Source: Polyangium aurulentum (lineage in GTDB: Bacteria > Myxococcota_A > Polyangia > Polyangiales > Polyangiaceae). Taken from it: DNA of 64,000 nucleotides. Below the pieces are notes generated by a model. That model was not told the origin of the DNA, ran no database searches, and saw only the letters and a list, made by a program, of their open reading frames with translations. Made by a program: the position numbers and the translations under genes. Shown one piece after another: positions 1-8,817 of this stretch. The stretch lies in assembly GCA_945875545.1 (NCBI GenBank), contig CAMCKZ010000001.1, forward strand, positions 1-64,000, written 5' to 3'. Position 1 is the stretch's first letter. Each line of letters begins with the position of its first letter.

Positions 1-95
1 CGGCCATCCGCGGCCGGCCGCGGCCAGCGCCAGTCACCTTTCCGTGAGCATATTTGCAATAAATCGTCTTGGCATTGCGCTTGCTTACGTGCTGC

Positions 96-809
96 ATGCG
101 AAGCGACGACGAATCATCCGCGACCTACCTTCCGTGCCCCCGCGGCGACATCGAGCTCGTGGCGCGGCTGCTCAGCGGAGGAACCCCTGGCCCCACGCAC
201 GTTCTCCTGGCCTCGCGCGTGCTCGAAGACATCGGTGGTCTCCGCGGCCTCGCCCGGTCGGGGCGTACGCGGCTCCTGGAGCGGGGCACGCTCACGGCGG
301 AACAGGCGGATGTTGTTCTGGCGGCCTTGAGCCTCTCGAAGCGACTCGAGGCGGCGGTGCATGCGCGACGCAAGGCCCCGAAGTTGGCCTCGCCGCAGGC
401 CATCGCCGCGTGGGCCATTCCGCGATTGGGCTACCTGGATCGGGAAGAAGTGTGGGCGCTCATGCTCGATACGCACTGCGCCCTGCTTGGGGCGCGACGT
501 GTCGCTCAGGGGGGTATTTGCTCGGTGGCCCTCGATTTGCCGACGCTTTTTCGGGAGGTTGCGTCGGAGGGTGGCCGCATTTTTGTCCTCGTGCACAACC
601 ATCCGTCCGGCGACGCGCGGCCCTCGGCGGAAGACATCGCGTTCACCAAACGCGTCGCGCGGGCGGCCGCCATCATCGATGTGCCGCTCGCGGATCACGT
701 CGTGGTTGCGGGCAAAGAGTGGGCCTGCGTGCCCTTTGAGACGGAGCGAACGGTGAGGCGAATTGCAGCGTCTGCGGGCAGCGACGCGATCGCAACGGCG
801 AACCACTAG
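96..809 (+). CDS. radC: RadC-family JAB-domain protein
   Basis: Member of the RadC/JAB metalloprotease-fold family. The biochemical role of the family is unsettled despite its name 'DNA repair protein'. The protein has an N-terminal helix-hairpin-like region (residues ~10-85), then the JAB fold with the zinc motif HNHPSG at residues 167-172 followed by a conserved S..D (PSAED) a few residues on, as in canonical RadC. At 237 residues from the ATG at 96 it has the normal family length. A TTG at 69 could extend it by nine residues; neither start has a clear ribosome-binding site. It stands alone on the plus strand and converges on phoU. Family identity is secure; function is not. Confidence 0.9.
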   Translation: MRSDDESSATYLPCPRGDIELVARLLSGGTPGPTHVLLASRVLEDIGGLRGLARSGRTRLLERGTLTAEQADVVLAALSLSKRLEAAVHARRKAPKLASPQAIAAWAIPRLGYLDREEVWALMLDTHCALLGARRVAQGGICSVALDLPTLFREVASEGGRIFVLVHNHPSGDARPSAEDIAFTKRVARAAAIIDVPLADHVVVAGKEWACVPFETERTVRRIAASAGSDAIATANH

Positions 810-839
810 CGCCCTTTTTGGGCGGCGCGAGGCGCTGGC

Positions 840-1571
840 CTAAACGGTTTTCTCCGGCGTCTCGGTCGGTGCAACAACGGCTGCCGCCTGCGGAGGCGGG
901 TTCGTGCGGATATGGCGCACGTCGTCGCCGTCGACCAAAAAGATCACCTCTTCGGCGATGTTCGTGGCGTGGTCTGCGATGCGTTCGATGTATTTTGCAA
1001 CCTTGATGACGCGCACCGCGCCCGGGATATCTCCAGGGTTTGTCGCCATGTAGGCCATCATCTTTTCGAGGATACCGCCGTAGAGGGCGTCGACGATGTC
1101 GTCGCGCTGAAGCACGTCTTTGGCCCGCGCGCTATCCGATTGCACGAAGGCTTCGAGGGCGTCTTGGAGCATGCGTTGGGCTTCGTCGCACATGCTCTCG
1201 AGGTCCGATTTTACGGCCTCGGTGGCCAATCCGTGCCCTTCGCGCGCGCGCTCGGCGATGTTGACCGACTCGTCTCCGATGCGTTCGAGGTCGGTGACGA
1301 GCTTGAGCGCTGTGGCCAAAAACCGCAGATCGAAAGCCACGGGCTGACGAAGCGCGAGAATGCGCAGAACGAGGGCGTCGATGTCCATTTCGTCGCGGTC
1401 GATGTGCCGATCAATCTGCTCAACCTCGGATGCGCACTCGAGGGACCCGGACCAAAAGGCTTTGAAGGCCAACTGAAGACTGCGCTCGCAGCGCGCGCCC
1501 ATCGCCAGCGCGTGGGCACGAAGCTCGCGCAGTTCGGCTTCAAAATCTCGGCTGGTGTGCATGCTCGGCAT
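840..1571 (-). CDS. phoU: Phosphate transport regulator PhoU
   Basis: PhoU is a cytoplasmic negative regulator of the Pho response, which links the PstSCAB transporter to the PhoR/PhoB two-component system. The 243-residue protein shows the two PhoU repeats: an N-terminal half with D..E.DIDALVLRILALRQP (about residues 58-76) and L..I.DLERIGD.. (~91-98), and a C-terminal half with the matching KYIERIADHATNIAE (~190-204). These E/D-containing motifs bind metal clusters in characterised homologues. It is the last gene of the pst unit, 20 bases after pstA. A proline/alanine-rich C-terminal tail of about 20 residues is not part of the fold. An internal ATG three codons downstream is a possible alternative start. 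Confidence 0.95.
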   Translation of the reverse strand: MPSMHTSRDFEAELRELRAHALAMGARCERSLQLAFKAFWSGSLECASEVEQIDRHIDRDEMDIDALVLRILALRQPVAFDLRFLATALKLVTDLERIGDESVNIAERAREGHGLATEAVKSDLESMCDEAQRMLQDALEAFVQSDSARAKDVLQRDDIVDALYGGILEKMMAYMATNPGDIPGAVRVIKVAKYIERIADHATNIAEEVIFLVDGDDVRHIRTNPPPQAAAVVAPTETPEKTV

Positions 1572-1591
1572 TGTCGTTTGGACCTAAAATT

Positions 1592-2557
1592 TTAGAACTG
1601 CGCTGGCTTCACTTTTCCGCGGCTCCGCGAACGCATGATGACCGCGACCAAGTTGAGGAGGAAGGTCAGCAAGAGAAGTACAAGAGCCGTGCCGTAGAGA
1701 ATCGGCTTGGTTTTTTCCACGTCGGGCGACTGCGTGGCCAATACATACACATGATAGCCCAGGTTCATAAACGAGTCGTTGAGATGCGAGGGCAACCGCG
1801 GGAGAAAGTACGCCGCCCCCGTAAACATGATGGGCGCAACCTCCCCGGCCCCACGGCTCACGGCCAAAATTGCGCCGGTCAAAATGCCGCCCATTGCCTC
1901 GGGCAACACGATGCGCGTGATGGTCTCGAGACGCGTCGCGCCCAGCGCCAAGCTCGCATCGCGGAGGCTTTGCGGCACCGATCGCAACGCCTCTTCGGTG
2001 GCCACGACCACCACGGGCAGGGTCAAAAGCGAGAGCGTCAGGGCGGCCCAAATGAGCGACGGCTGGGCGAACGTAAGCTCGCCGCCGAACAGCACGGAGT
2101 CGATGGCGCCGCCGAGGGTTGTGACGAAAAAACCGATGCCGAAAAGCCCAAATACAATCGACGGAACCCCCGCGAGGTTGGCGATCGCTACGCGCACACC
2201 CCGGGCCAATGGGGAGTTTGACGGTGCGTATTCCGTCAAATAGACGGCGGTCGCGACCCCCGCCGGAACCGCGGCGAACGTCATGAGAAAGGTCAAGAGA
2301 GCGGTGCCGACGATGGCAGGAAAAATGCCGCCCGCGGTCATGCCGTGCGTAGGCGCCGCCGTGAGAAATTCCCACGAAAGACGTCGTCCGCCGCCGACGA
2401 CGATATCGAGGAGAACGACTCCGAGCATCACGAGCATGAGCACGCACGCGGACCCCGTGCCCGCGACGAGCAGGCTGTCGACCAGGCCGTCTCGACGGGT
2501 GAAGACGCCGGCCGGCCGCGCGGGAGCCCCCGGAGGCACGAGCGAAAAAGTGGTCAT
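1592..2557 (-). CDS. pstA: Phosphate ABC transporter permease PstA
   Basis: Inner-membrane permease of the high-affinity phosphate importer PstSCAB. I chose the ATG at 2557 because it overlaps the pstC stop by one base (TAATG), typical of translational coupling. It gives 321 residues, close to the family norm. Six hydrophobic segments are visible, and the cytoplasmic EAA loop reads ATEEALRSVPQSLRDASLALGATR, partner surface for PstB, followed by GE.APIMFTGAAYFLP, a PstA-type sequence. An in-frame run of open codons upstream is only the shadow of pstC. The order is pstC-pstA-phoU, all on the minus strand. Confidence 0.95.
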   Translation of the reverse strand: MTTFSLVPPGAPARPAGVFTRRDGLVDSLLVAGTGSACVLMLVMLGVVLLDIVVGGGRRLSWEFLTAAPTHGMTAGGIFPAIVGTALLTFLMTFAAVPAGVATAVYLTEYAPSNSPLARGVRVAIANLAGVPSIVFGLFGIGFFVTTLGGAIDSVLFGGELTFAQPSLIWAALTLSLLTLPVVVVATEEALRSVPQSLRDASLALGATRLETITRIVLPEAMGGILTGAILAVSRGAGEVAPIMFTGAAYFLPRLPSHLNDSFMNLGYHVYVLATQSPDVEKTKPILYGTALVLLLLTFLLNLVAVIMRSRSRGKVKPAQF

Positions 2558-3549
2558 TAGCGACTCCCCTTGAGGCTCTGACGGGCGCGGTACAGGGCGC
2601 GCTCGGTGATGACGTTCACCACAAAAGTGACGAGAAACAGCAGGGAACCAAGGGCAAACAGCACGTGGTAATGCGCGCTCCCGACGACGACTTCGCCCAA
2701 TTCTTGCGCGATGGTGGCGGTCACGGTGCGGGTCGAGTGCCCGAGGTTCGCGTCGACGAGCGCCGCATTGCCCGAGGCCAAAACGACGATGAGCGTTTCG
2801 CCGATGGCGCGGCCAAAACCCAGCATAATTCCAGCGCCAATGCCCGGCATGGCTGCGGGAAGAATCACGCGCAAGAGGGCTTGCGTCGGCGTGGATCCGA
2901 GGGCCAAGGCCGCGGTGCGATAGGACTGAGGCACCGAGCGCAGGGCATCTTCGGAGACGGAAAAAATAACCGGGCACGTAGCGAACGCGAGGCCGAGGCC
3001 TGCCACCACAGCGTTGAGTCGGTGTTCCGTACCGAATGCATTCTGCACCCAAGTTGCGAGCACCACGAGGGCAAAAAAACCTGCCACCACCGACGGCACG
3101 CCGGCCATCAGTTCGAGGGCAGGCTTCAGAAATTCACGCACGCGATGGCTCGCGTATTCCGCGCAGTATACGGCGGCTGCTACGCTCGTGGGCACGGCAA
3201 AAAGCAGAGCGACCACGGTGACTTTTAGCGACCCAAGGAACAGCGGCAAGATGTTGTATTTCGGCACCTCGCTCACCGGTTGCCAGGAAAATACCGCGTG
3301 ACCGTTGACGTCGTGCGGAAAAATCATGGAGGCGGGCGTGACCTCTTCGTGCACGAGCGACGAGAAGAGAACGGGCAGCGCCTCTTTGCCAACGAAGATG
3401 AGAATCAGCGCCACCGACACAATCGACAGGAGGGCCACGGCCACAATCGCGGCCTCCGCAAACCGCTCCATACGCCGCGGACGTCTCCGAAGGTCAATCC
3501 CTTTGGCCGCAGTGGGAGGAGCCGTGGCGTCGGACTTTCTCAAGGTCAA
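2557..3549 (-). CDS. pstC: Phosphate ABC transporter permease PstC
   Basis: Second permease of PstSCAB. It has about 330 residues with six predicted membrane segments and the EAA loop EDALRSVPQSYRTAALALGSTP, followed by MLGFGRAIGETLIV, a PstC hallmark. Start choice: a TTG at 3549 overlaps the pstS stop as TTGA, the usual 4-base coupling. A GTG at 3615 would overlap pstS by 70 bases and add a tail without homology. A further in-frame TTG at 3543 is also possible. No strong Shine-Dalgarno site precedes any of these, so the exact start stays uncertain. Confidence 0.92.
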   Translation of the reverse strand: MTLRKSDATAPPTAAKGIDLRRRPRRMERFAEAAIVAVALLSIVSVALILIFVGKEALPVLFSSLVHEEVTPASMIFPHDVNGHAVFSWQPVSEVPKYNILPLFLGSLKVTVVALLFAVPTSVAAAVYCAEYASHRVREFLKPALELMAGVPSVVAGFFALVVLATWVQNAFGTEHRLNAVVAGLGLAFATCPVIFSVSEDALRSVPQSYRTAALALGSTPTQALLRVILPAAMPGIGAGIMLGFGRAIGETLIVVLASGNAALVDANLGHSTRTVTATIAQELGEVVVGSAHYHVLFALGSLLFLVTFVVNVITERALYRARQSLKGSR

Positions 3550-4430
3550 GTCTTCGGGAGAGGGTAGTAACCGGTGGACTCGATCACCGCTTGGCCGGGC
3601 GGCGAAAGAACCCACTCTTGGAAGGCTTTGGCGAGGCCCTGGGGCTGGCCCGCCGTGACGAAAAACAGGTAGCGACCGAGCGGGTAGGAGCCGTCTTGGG
3701 CGGTGGCGAGGGAAGGCATCACGGTGGGCGAAGTAGCGTCTTTTTTTACGCCAAGCGCGCGCACGCCTTCAAGGTACGCGATGCCGCCGTAACCGATTCC
3801 GAAGGCGTCGCCCTTGACCGCATTCGCGACGGCCGATGTGCCCGCCAAGGTCTGGGTGGCGGCCGCGAAATCTTTGTTGCTAAGTACATGTTCTTTAAAA
3901 TACGCGTACGTGCCGGAGTTGTTTTCGCGCCCGTAAAGAATGATGGCGTGGTCCACGCCGCCAAGGTCTTTCCAGTTGGTGGTCTCGCCCAAGTAGATTT
4001 TGGCGAGATCGGGCAACGAGATCGCGGTGATCGGGCTCGCGGCGTTCACGTAAACCGCAAGGGCGTCGAGGGCAACGCGGGTCTCCACCGCCTCGTGGCC
4101 GCGCTTTGCCTTTACCTCGCCTTGTTCCTTGGGCTTGAGTGGCCGGCTCGCCTGGCACACGTCTGTGGAGCCGTTAATGAGGGCTGCGATGCCTGTGCCG
4201 GACCCGCCGCCCGCGATTTGAATCGTCGAAGCGGGGTTCTGCTTCATGTACTCCTCGGCCCATCGTTGGCCGAGAATGACCATCGTGTCCGAGCCCTTCA
4301 CGGAAATCTTCGACGATGGCGCGCCCCCGCCCTTGGATTCTCCGGACTTTCGGGCGCAGCCGACCGTTGCACTGAGGGCGCTGACTGCGCTGACTGCGAG
4401 GAAGGCGATAGCCGTGCGTCGGTGGATCAT
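3546..4430 (-). CDS. pstS: Phosphate-binding lipoprotein PstS
   Basis: Extracytoplasmic phosphate-binding protein that delivers phosphate to PstC/PstA. The ATG at 4430 gives a compact signal peptide (IHRR, then a hydrophobic stretch) ending in a lipobox-like ATVGC with Cys25, so the mature protein is probably lipid-anchored. The mature part shows the PBP-like signatures VKGSDTM and AGGGSGTGIAALINGSTDVCQASRPLK, which form the phosphate pocket. A longer reading from a GTG at 4499 would bury the signal peptide and is rejected. It lies between pstB (upstream, 106 bases away) and pstC. Confidence 0.95.
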   Translation of the reverse strand: MIHRRTAIAFLAVSAVSALSATVGCARKSGESKGGGAPSSKISVKGSDTMVILGQRWAEEYMKQNPASTIQIAGGGSGTGIAALINGSTDVCQASRPLKPKEQGEVKAKRGHEAVETRVALDALAVYVNAASPITAISLPDLAKIYLGETTNWKDLGGVDHAIILYGRENNSGTYAYFKEHVLSNKDFAAATQTLAGTSAVANAVKGDAFGIGYGGIAYLEGVRALGVKKDATSPTVMPSLATAQDGSYPLGRYLFFVTAGQPQGLAKAFQEWVLSPPGQAVIESTGYYPLPKT

Positions 4431-4536
4431 GAAAATGCCTACTAGTTTTTCGATGTGTCGACCGCGTGACAGGGGTGCGACGGTTCTTTGAACTCTCACG
4501 GAACGGGCACGGACTCAACGCCGCACCGCCAAGGCG

Positions 4537-5331
4537 TCATCCGAAGCGGCCCGAAATGTAGTCTTCGGTGGCTTGTTCGCCGGGGCGCGTGAACATGCGC
4601 TGGGTTTCACCGACCTCGATGAGTTTGCCCATGTAAAAAAAGGCGGTGCGCTGAGAAACGCGCGCGGCCTGTTGCATGTTGTGCGTGACGATGACGATGG
4701 TGAGGTGCTCGCGCAGCTCGGAGATGAGGTCTTCGAGGCGGGCGGTGGCGATGGGATCGAGGGCACTGGCGGGTTCGTCCATGAGCAACACTTCGGGCTC
4801 CACGGCGAGGGCTCTCGCAATGCACAACCGTTGCTGTTGCCCGCCCGACAAACCGAGTCCCGAGTCGTGCAAGCGGTCTTTGGCTTCGTCCCATAGAGCT
4901 GCGTGACGCAAGGCTTTTTCCACGCGAATCGCGAGTTCGGCCTTGTCTTTCATCCCTCCGATGCGCAGGCCGTAAGCGACGTTGTCGAAGATGCTTTTGG
5001 GGAAAGGATTCGAACGCTGAAAGACCATTCCGACGTGGCGCCGCACCACGACCGGATCAACATCGGGCGCGTAAATCGGGCGCCCATCAAGCTCGACCTC
5101 ACCGGTGACGCGCACGCCATCGACGGTGTCGTTCATGCGGTTTAGTGAGCGCAAAAACGTGCTTTTTCCGCAGCCGCTCGGCCCGATGAGGGCTGTGACC
5201 TGGTTGCCGCCCACGTCGAGATCGACCTCGTGCACCGCCTGCTTCTCGCCGTAAAAAACGGAGAGACCCCGGGTTCGCATTTTTACAACAACGAGGGGAA
5301 GCTCCGGACTGGAACGGGGATGGGCAGGCAT
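4537..5331 (-). CDS. pstB: Phosphate ABC transporter ATPase PstB
   Basis: Cytoplasmic ATPase of PstSCAB. It shows Walker [10 protein letters not shown], the Q-loop in [13 protein letters not shown] (the NPFP element is PstB-specific), signature LSGGQQQR, Walker [13 protein letters not shown] and the switch histidine in IVTHN. The ATG at 5331 gives 264 residues; an in-frame ATG at 5280 ([11 protein letters not shown]) gives the usual family length and is also plausible. It is the first gene of the unit, upstream of pstS, whereas the classical order is pstS-C-A-B-phoU. The 106-base gap to pstS could hold an internal signal, but none is clear. Confidence 0.94.
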   Translation of the reverse strand: MPAHPRSSPELPLVVVKMRTRGLSVFYGEKQAVHEVDLDVGGNQVTALIGPSGCGKSTFLRSLNRMNDTVDGVRVTGEVELDGRPIYAPDVDPVVVRRHVGMVFQRSNPFPKSIFDNVAYGLRIGGMKDKAELAIRVEKALRHAALWDEAKDRLHDSGLGLSGGQQQRLCIARALAVEPEVLLMDEPASALDPIATARLEDLISELREHLTIVIVTHNMQQAARVSQRTAFFYMGKLIEVGETQRMFTRPGEQATEDYISGRFG

Positions 5332-5495
5332 GACTACGCCGCTCCCTAGCGCGATTCTCGACCGCGCCGATGGACGCAATGAGGCGCGCCGTCATCTCGC
5401 GCGGAGGCACATTCACGCCTTGCGACCGACTTTCGCTGGCCATGGGAAACCCACCAAAATGCCTTGTTTACCGGGATGTTCCAATCCCGCCGCCA

Positions 5496-5513
5496 TAACG
5501 TTTGCAAAACGTC
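5496..5513. promoter_or_regulatory. PHO-box-like 11-base direct repeat
   Basis: The 207-base divergent region between pstB and the porin contains TAACGTT, four bases, then AAACGTC: two 7-mers with an 11-base period, the same 7-4-7 layout as PhoB boxes of other proteobacteria (the E. coli consensus repeats CTGTCAT). It sits 26 bases before the porin ATG. A PhoB-type regulator is encoded at 11586-12302. Spacing and location are seen; binding is inference. Confidence 0.4.
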
Positions 5514-5538
5514 ACGGAACTGAGCGCGGTCTTGGTCG

Positions 5539-6843
5539 ATGGTCCCGCGCATGATCCGCCCCCGTTGCTTTTGCGTTGCCATTCCGTTTCTTGCATCTGT
5601 CGCGTCGGCCCAAGACGAGTCCGCATCCGCCGCCCCAGAGGTGACTGCGCAGGCCTCCGTGGCCGCCGTTCGCGAGGCACCCTCGGCACTGCCCAGCGCC
5701 GAAGCGAAGGCCCAGGTCGTGCCCGTCAAGGCGCCCGCTTGGTACGAAAAACTCTTGGTGCGCGGCTACACGCAGCTTCGCTACAACAACCTTTTGCAGA
5801 CCGCCCCAGGCCTCGTCTACCCGCAGAACGACAAGGGCATTGGAGGCAACGCGGGATTCACCATTCGGCGAGCGCGCCTCGTGCTCAGCGGAGAAGCGCA
5901 CCCGCGCGTATCGTTCTATTTTCAAACAGAATTTTCGGCGGACGCGGGCTCGCCGGCCACCGCCCACGTGGCCCAAATACGTGACCTTTACACGGATGTT
6001 GCACTGGACGACGCAGCGGAATTTCGGCTCCGTCTTGGCCAATCGAAAATTCCTTTTGGTTTTGAAAACCTTCAGTCCAGCGGCAACCGCGCGCCCCTCG
6101 ATCGCACCGAGGCGATGAACAGCGCGACGCCGGGTGAACGCGAACTCGGCGCCTTCGCGATGTGGGCACCGAAGGCGATCCGCGCGCGCTTCAAGCACCT
6201 GGTCGACGCAGGTCTCAAGGGCAGCGGCGACTACGGCGTGGTGGCCCTCGGGGTTTACAACGGCCAGGGAATCAACAAGGTCGACGCCACCCCTTCGCGC
6301 GCCGTGGTCGCGCGCGTGACGTGGCCGTTTGACTTCGGCGGGCAGTTTGTTGAAGTCAGCGCGCAGGCCATGATGGGCGACCTGTCCATCGCCCTCGATC
6401 CCAAAATGAAGGTCGGCACCAAGGAAATTGGCGGTCCGTCGTCGCTCAATTTCAGCGGCGAAAAACGCGCAGCGCTCTCGCTTGTTATCTACCCGCAACC
6501 CTTTGGTTTTCAGGCGGAGGCGCAGGTGGGCCGCGGACCCGTGTTTGATTTGAAGGAGCGCACTGTGCTGCGTTCGGACCTTTTCGGGTACTACGCGATG
6601 CTCTTCGGCAAGTTCGGCGACGCCATTCCGTACCTTCGCTACGCGCACTACACGGGCTCGCGGCGGACCGAAACCAATGCCCTCGCAACCTCGTCAGACG
6701 AGTTCGAAGGCGGCGTTGAATACTCGTTCAACAAAGCCCTCGAGGTGACAGCCGCGTGGCAGTACGCAACGCGCTTCAACCAGAAATCGCTGGAAAATAC
6801 CACGGGTTCGTTCGCCCGGGTGCAGGTCCAATTCAACTTTTAA
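5539..6843 (+). CDS. Phosphate-selective porin (OprO/OprP type)
   Basis: Outer-membrane beta-barrel porin of the phosphate-selective porin O/P family; OprP/OprO channels pass phosphate or polyphosphate. It has 434 residues from the ATG at 5539 (another ATG at 5551 is as good), a signal peptide ending near SVASA^Q, and an alanine-rich linker. The barrel follows, with family motifs FTIRRARLVLSGEAHPRVSFYFQTEF and LRLGQSKIPFG, ending in the aromatic QVQFNF expected for barrel insertion. It is divergent from the pst operon, which supports a role as the outer-membrane entry for phosphate. Substrate preference is inferred from family and context. Confidence 0.88.
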   Translation: MVPRMIRPRCFCVAIPFLASVASAQDESASAAPEVTAQASVAAVREAPSALPSAEAKAQVVPVKAPAWYEKLLVRGYTQLRYNNLLQTAPGLVYPQNDKGIGGNAGFTIRRARLVLSGEAHPRVSFYFQTEFSADAGSPATAHVAQIRDLYTDVALDDAAEFRLRLGQSKIPFGFENLQSSGNRAPLDRTEAMNSATPGERELGAFAMWAPKAIRARFKHLVDAGLKGSGDYGVVALGVYNGQGINKVDATPSRAVVARVTWPFDFGGQFVEVSAQAMMGDLSIALDPKMKVGTKEIGGPSSLNFSGEKRAALSLVIYPQPFGFQAEAQVGRGPVFDLKERTVLRSDLFGYYAMLFGKFGDAIPYLRYAHYTGSRRTETNALATSSDEFEGGVEYSFNKALEVTAAWQYATRFNQKSLENTTGSFARVQVQFNF

Positions 6844-6865
6844 GGCGCCGTTTCTCAGCGTCGAC

Positions 6866-7777
6866 CTAGTGGCGAACGATGACGCGGGATGGCGTGACCT
6901 CCACGTGGCACGGCCCCTTTTCGACCTGCACCTCCGCGAGATCGACGTGTGCATCCGAAGGGCGAACGAACGCCACGAGGTCTTCGGCGCGCGCCGGAGT
7001 GGGGGCCTCAACGGGGCACTCAAAGCGCACGGCGACCGTGGTTGGTTGCGTCTTCGCTGCGGCGAATCCGACAACCGCGACCGCCACTTTTGGAAACAGT
7101 TGCACCGTGGTGGCCTGGCGCAGGGTGAACTTGACGAGCACCTGGGAGGGCTCAATACCGAGGAGGCCGTCGGGCAGGACAAGGCCCACGGCGCGTTCTG
7201 TATATCCTTGAAATGAATCATAAAAATGCACAACGTCCGTCGTCGTGGCTTGGAGCGTATTGAGCTTGCGAGCGAGACCCCGCACGGTCACTTTCGCGGG
7301 TTCTATGCTGGGGGCACCATCGAAGACGAGGCCCGCCGGAAGGTCTCCGAGCGACAAGCGCACGGGCAAAATGCGCGTGAGGGCCTTCTCCCAGTGGAAC
7401 GAAACTTCACCGGGTTCCATGCGCTCTACACGTACTCCCGCAGGAAGATCGATCTGCGAGCCGTCGAGTTCCACCCGGTCCACGGTGAGCGACTGCGCGT
7501 CGAGCGTGATGGGCGGAATGCCCTCCGCGCGCAGGTCTCGTAGCTTGGTGCGAGGCCCCCGAAGCGAGACCAAGATGGTCGGCGGAAGCGGCTCGGCCAA
7601 GATCAGATCGGTGCGCGGAAGTGTGGCCACAAGCGGCACAGAAAAGGTTTGCTGCGCGTCTTCGGTGCCGTGCGCCACGGCGTAAAGGCCGATAGCGATG
7701 GCAAGAGCAGAAGCCTTCAGCGGGAGGTTGGCGAAGAGCCCCGAGCCCCATGGACCGTTCACGGCTGGTGGCGCCAT
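6866..7777 (-). CDS. cdaR: YbbR-domain protein, CdaA regulator-like
   Basis: Membrane-anchored protein with YbbR-type repeats. One N-terminal membrane helix (about residues 19-37) precedes about 260 extracytoplasmic residues with at least three YbbR-like beta repeats (each with a P..V.V.G pattern, e.g. EPAKVTVRGLARKL). In Firmicutes CdaR binds and modulates the diadenylate cyclase CdaA. Here it directly follows cdaA, with its ATG overlapping the cdaA stop as TAATG, so the two should be co-translated. No glmM gene follows, unlike the common cdaA-cdaR-glmM order. The family is clear; a regulatory role is inferred from context. Confidence 0.85.
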   Translation of the reverse strand: MAPPAVNGPWGSGLFANLPLKASALAIAIGLYAVAHGTEDAQQTFSVPLVATLPRTDLILAEPLPPTILVSLRGPRTKLRDLRAEGIPPITLDAQSLTVDRVELDGSQIDLPAGVRVERMEPGEVSFHWEKALTRILPVRLSLGDLPAGLVFDGAPSIEPAKVTVRGLARKLNTLQATTTDVVHFYDSFQGYTERAVGLVLPDGLLGIEPSQVLVKFTLRQATTVQLFPKVAVAVVGFAAAKTQPTTVAVRFECPVEAPTPARAEDLVAFVRPSDAHVDLAEVQVEKGPCHVEVTPSRVIVRH

Positions 7778-8817
7778 TAATCTTCTCCGTCGTCGTCATC
7801 GACAGTCTTGCGGGTCGCCATGGGAACGGCCGGAGGAATCGACCGCGTCGTGCGCACGCTGTCGATGGCAGCCTGGGCGACGAGTTCGTCGTCGGATGGC
7901 GGCGCGCGATGAACGATCGGGGCATGTGGGGCATGTGGGGCATGGCGCTGAGGCCGAGGCGGGCGAGCCCCGTCCGTGTCGTCGCGCAAGGCGGACGGAC
8001 CAATTCCGAGCAATCGATGAAGCGTTGCACGAAGGGCCGGGCCGTCGAGGTGACTGATAAGATTGCCGCCAAATGCCAGGGAAATCGCTCCTCGCTCTTC
8101 GCTGACAATGACCACGACTGCATCGGTTTCTTCGGTGATGCCGATGGCCGAGCGATGCCTTGAGCCGTAGGCGCGCTCGTTGACCAGGCCCTCGGGCATC
8201 GGAAAAAAAGTGCCTGCTTCGGAGATGCGAAAGTTGCGCACGATCACCGCGCCGTCGTGGAGTTCGTTGATGCCCTCGGGCACAAAGAGCCCCACCAAAA
8301 GTTCGCGATGCATCGCCGCATCGATGGGCACGCCGGCCGACGACACAAAGTCTGCGAGGTTCGCTTCTTGCTCAAAACAGATGAGCGCGCCTATGCGATG
8401 CCGCGCCAACGTGGTCGCCGTGGCCACGACCTCCTCGATGGCCCGGGCTGCCTCGGCGCCGCCAATCCGCGAAAAAAATGTGCGCGTTCCGAAGCGCATG
8501 AGGACGCGGCGAATGTCGTTTTGAAAGACCACCACCACGATGAGCACCACCGACGACAACACCGACGAGAGCATGTCGTAGAGGGTCGTGAGGCCCAGGC
8601 GCTGGGCGGTGCTTTCGACCAGCCAGAGAAGGGTGAGCCCCGTGGCCATTTGAAGCGCCCGCGTGCCTCTCATCAGGAGAACTGCTCGGTAAATGATGAA
8701 AGCGACGACGAAAATATCGATCGCGTCGAGGGCGATTTCTGCCGCAGTTCGCCGAGAAAAGAGGTGCGCAAGGCCCACAAGAAAGGGCGCAACAATGCGG
8801 CGCAGCGGCTCAAACAT
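7777..8817 (-). CDS. cdaA: Diadenylate cyclase CdaA
   Basis: Makes cyclic di-AMP from two ATP. From the ATG at 8817 it has 346 residues: three N-terminal membrane helices (about 30-50, 54-72 and 82-100), then the DAC/DisA_N domain with both catalytic motifs, DGA at 188-190 and RHR at 220-222. After the domain comes a poorly conserved tail with a tandem HAP repeat. The ATG overlaps the folP stop by eight bases (ATGTTTGA), so folP-cdaA-cdaR looks like one operon. A longer reading from 9003 has no homology in its extra segment. Both catalytic motifs are intact, so activity is expected. Confidence 0.93.
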   Translation of the reverse strand: MFEPLRRIVAPFLVGLAHLFSRRTAAEIALDAIDIFVVAFIIYRAVLLMRGTRALQMATGLTLLWLVESTAQRLGLTTLYDMLSSVLSSVVLIVVVVFQNDIRRVLMRFGTRTFFSRIGGAEAARAIEEVVATATTLARHRIGALICFEQEANLADFVSSAGVPIDAAMHRELLVGLFVPEGINELHDGAVIVRNFRISEAGTFFPMPEGLVNERAYGSRHRSAIGITEETDAVVVIVSEERGAISLAFGGNLISHLDGPALRATLHRLLGIGPSALRDDTDGARPPRPQRHAPHAPHAPIVHRAPPSDDELVAQAAIDSVRTTRSIPPAVPMATRKTVDDDDGED

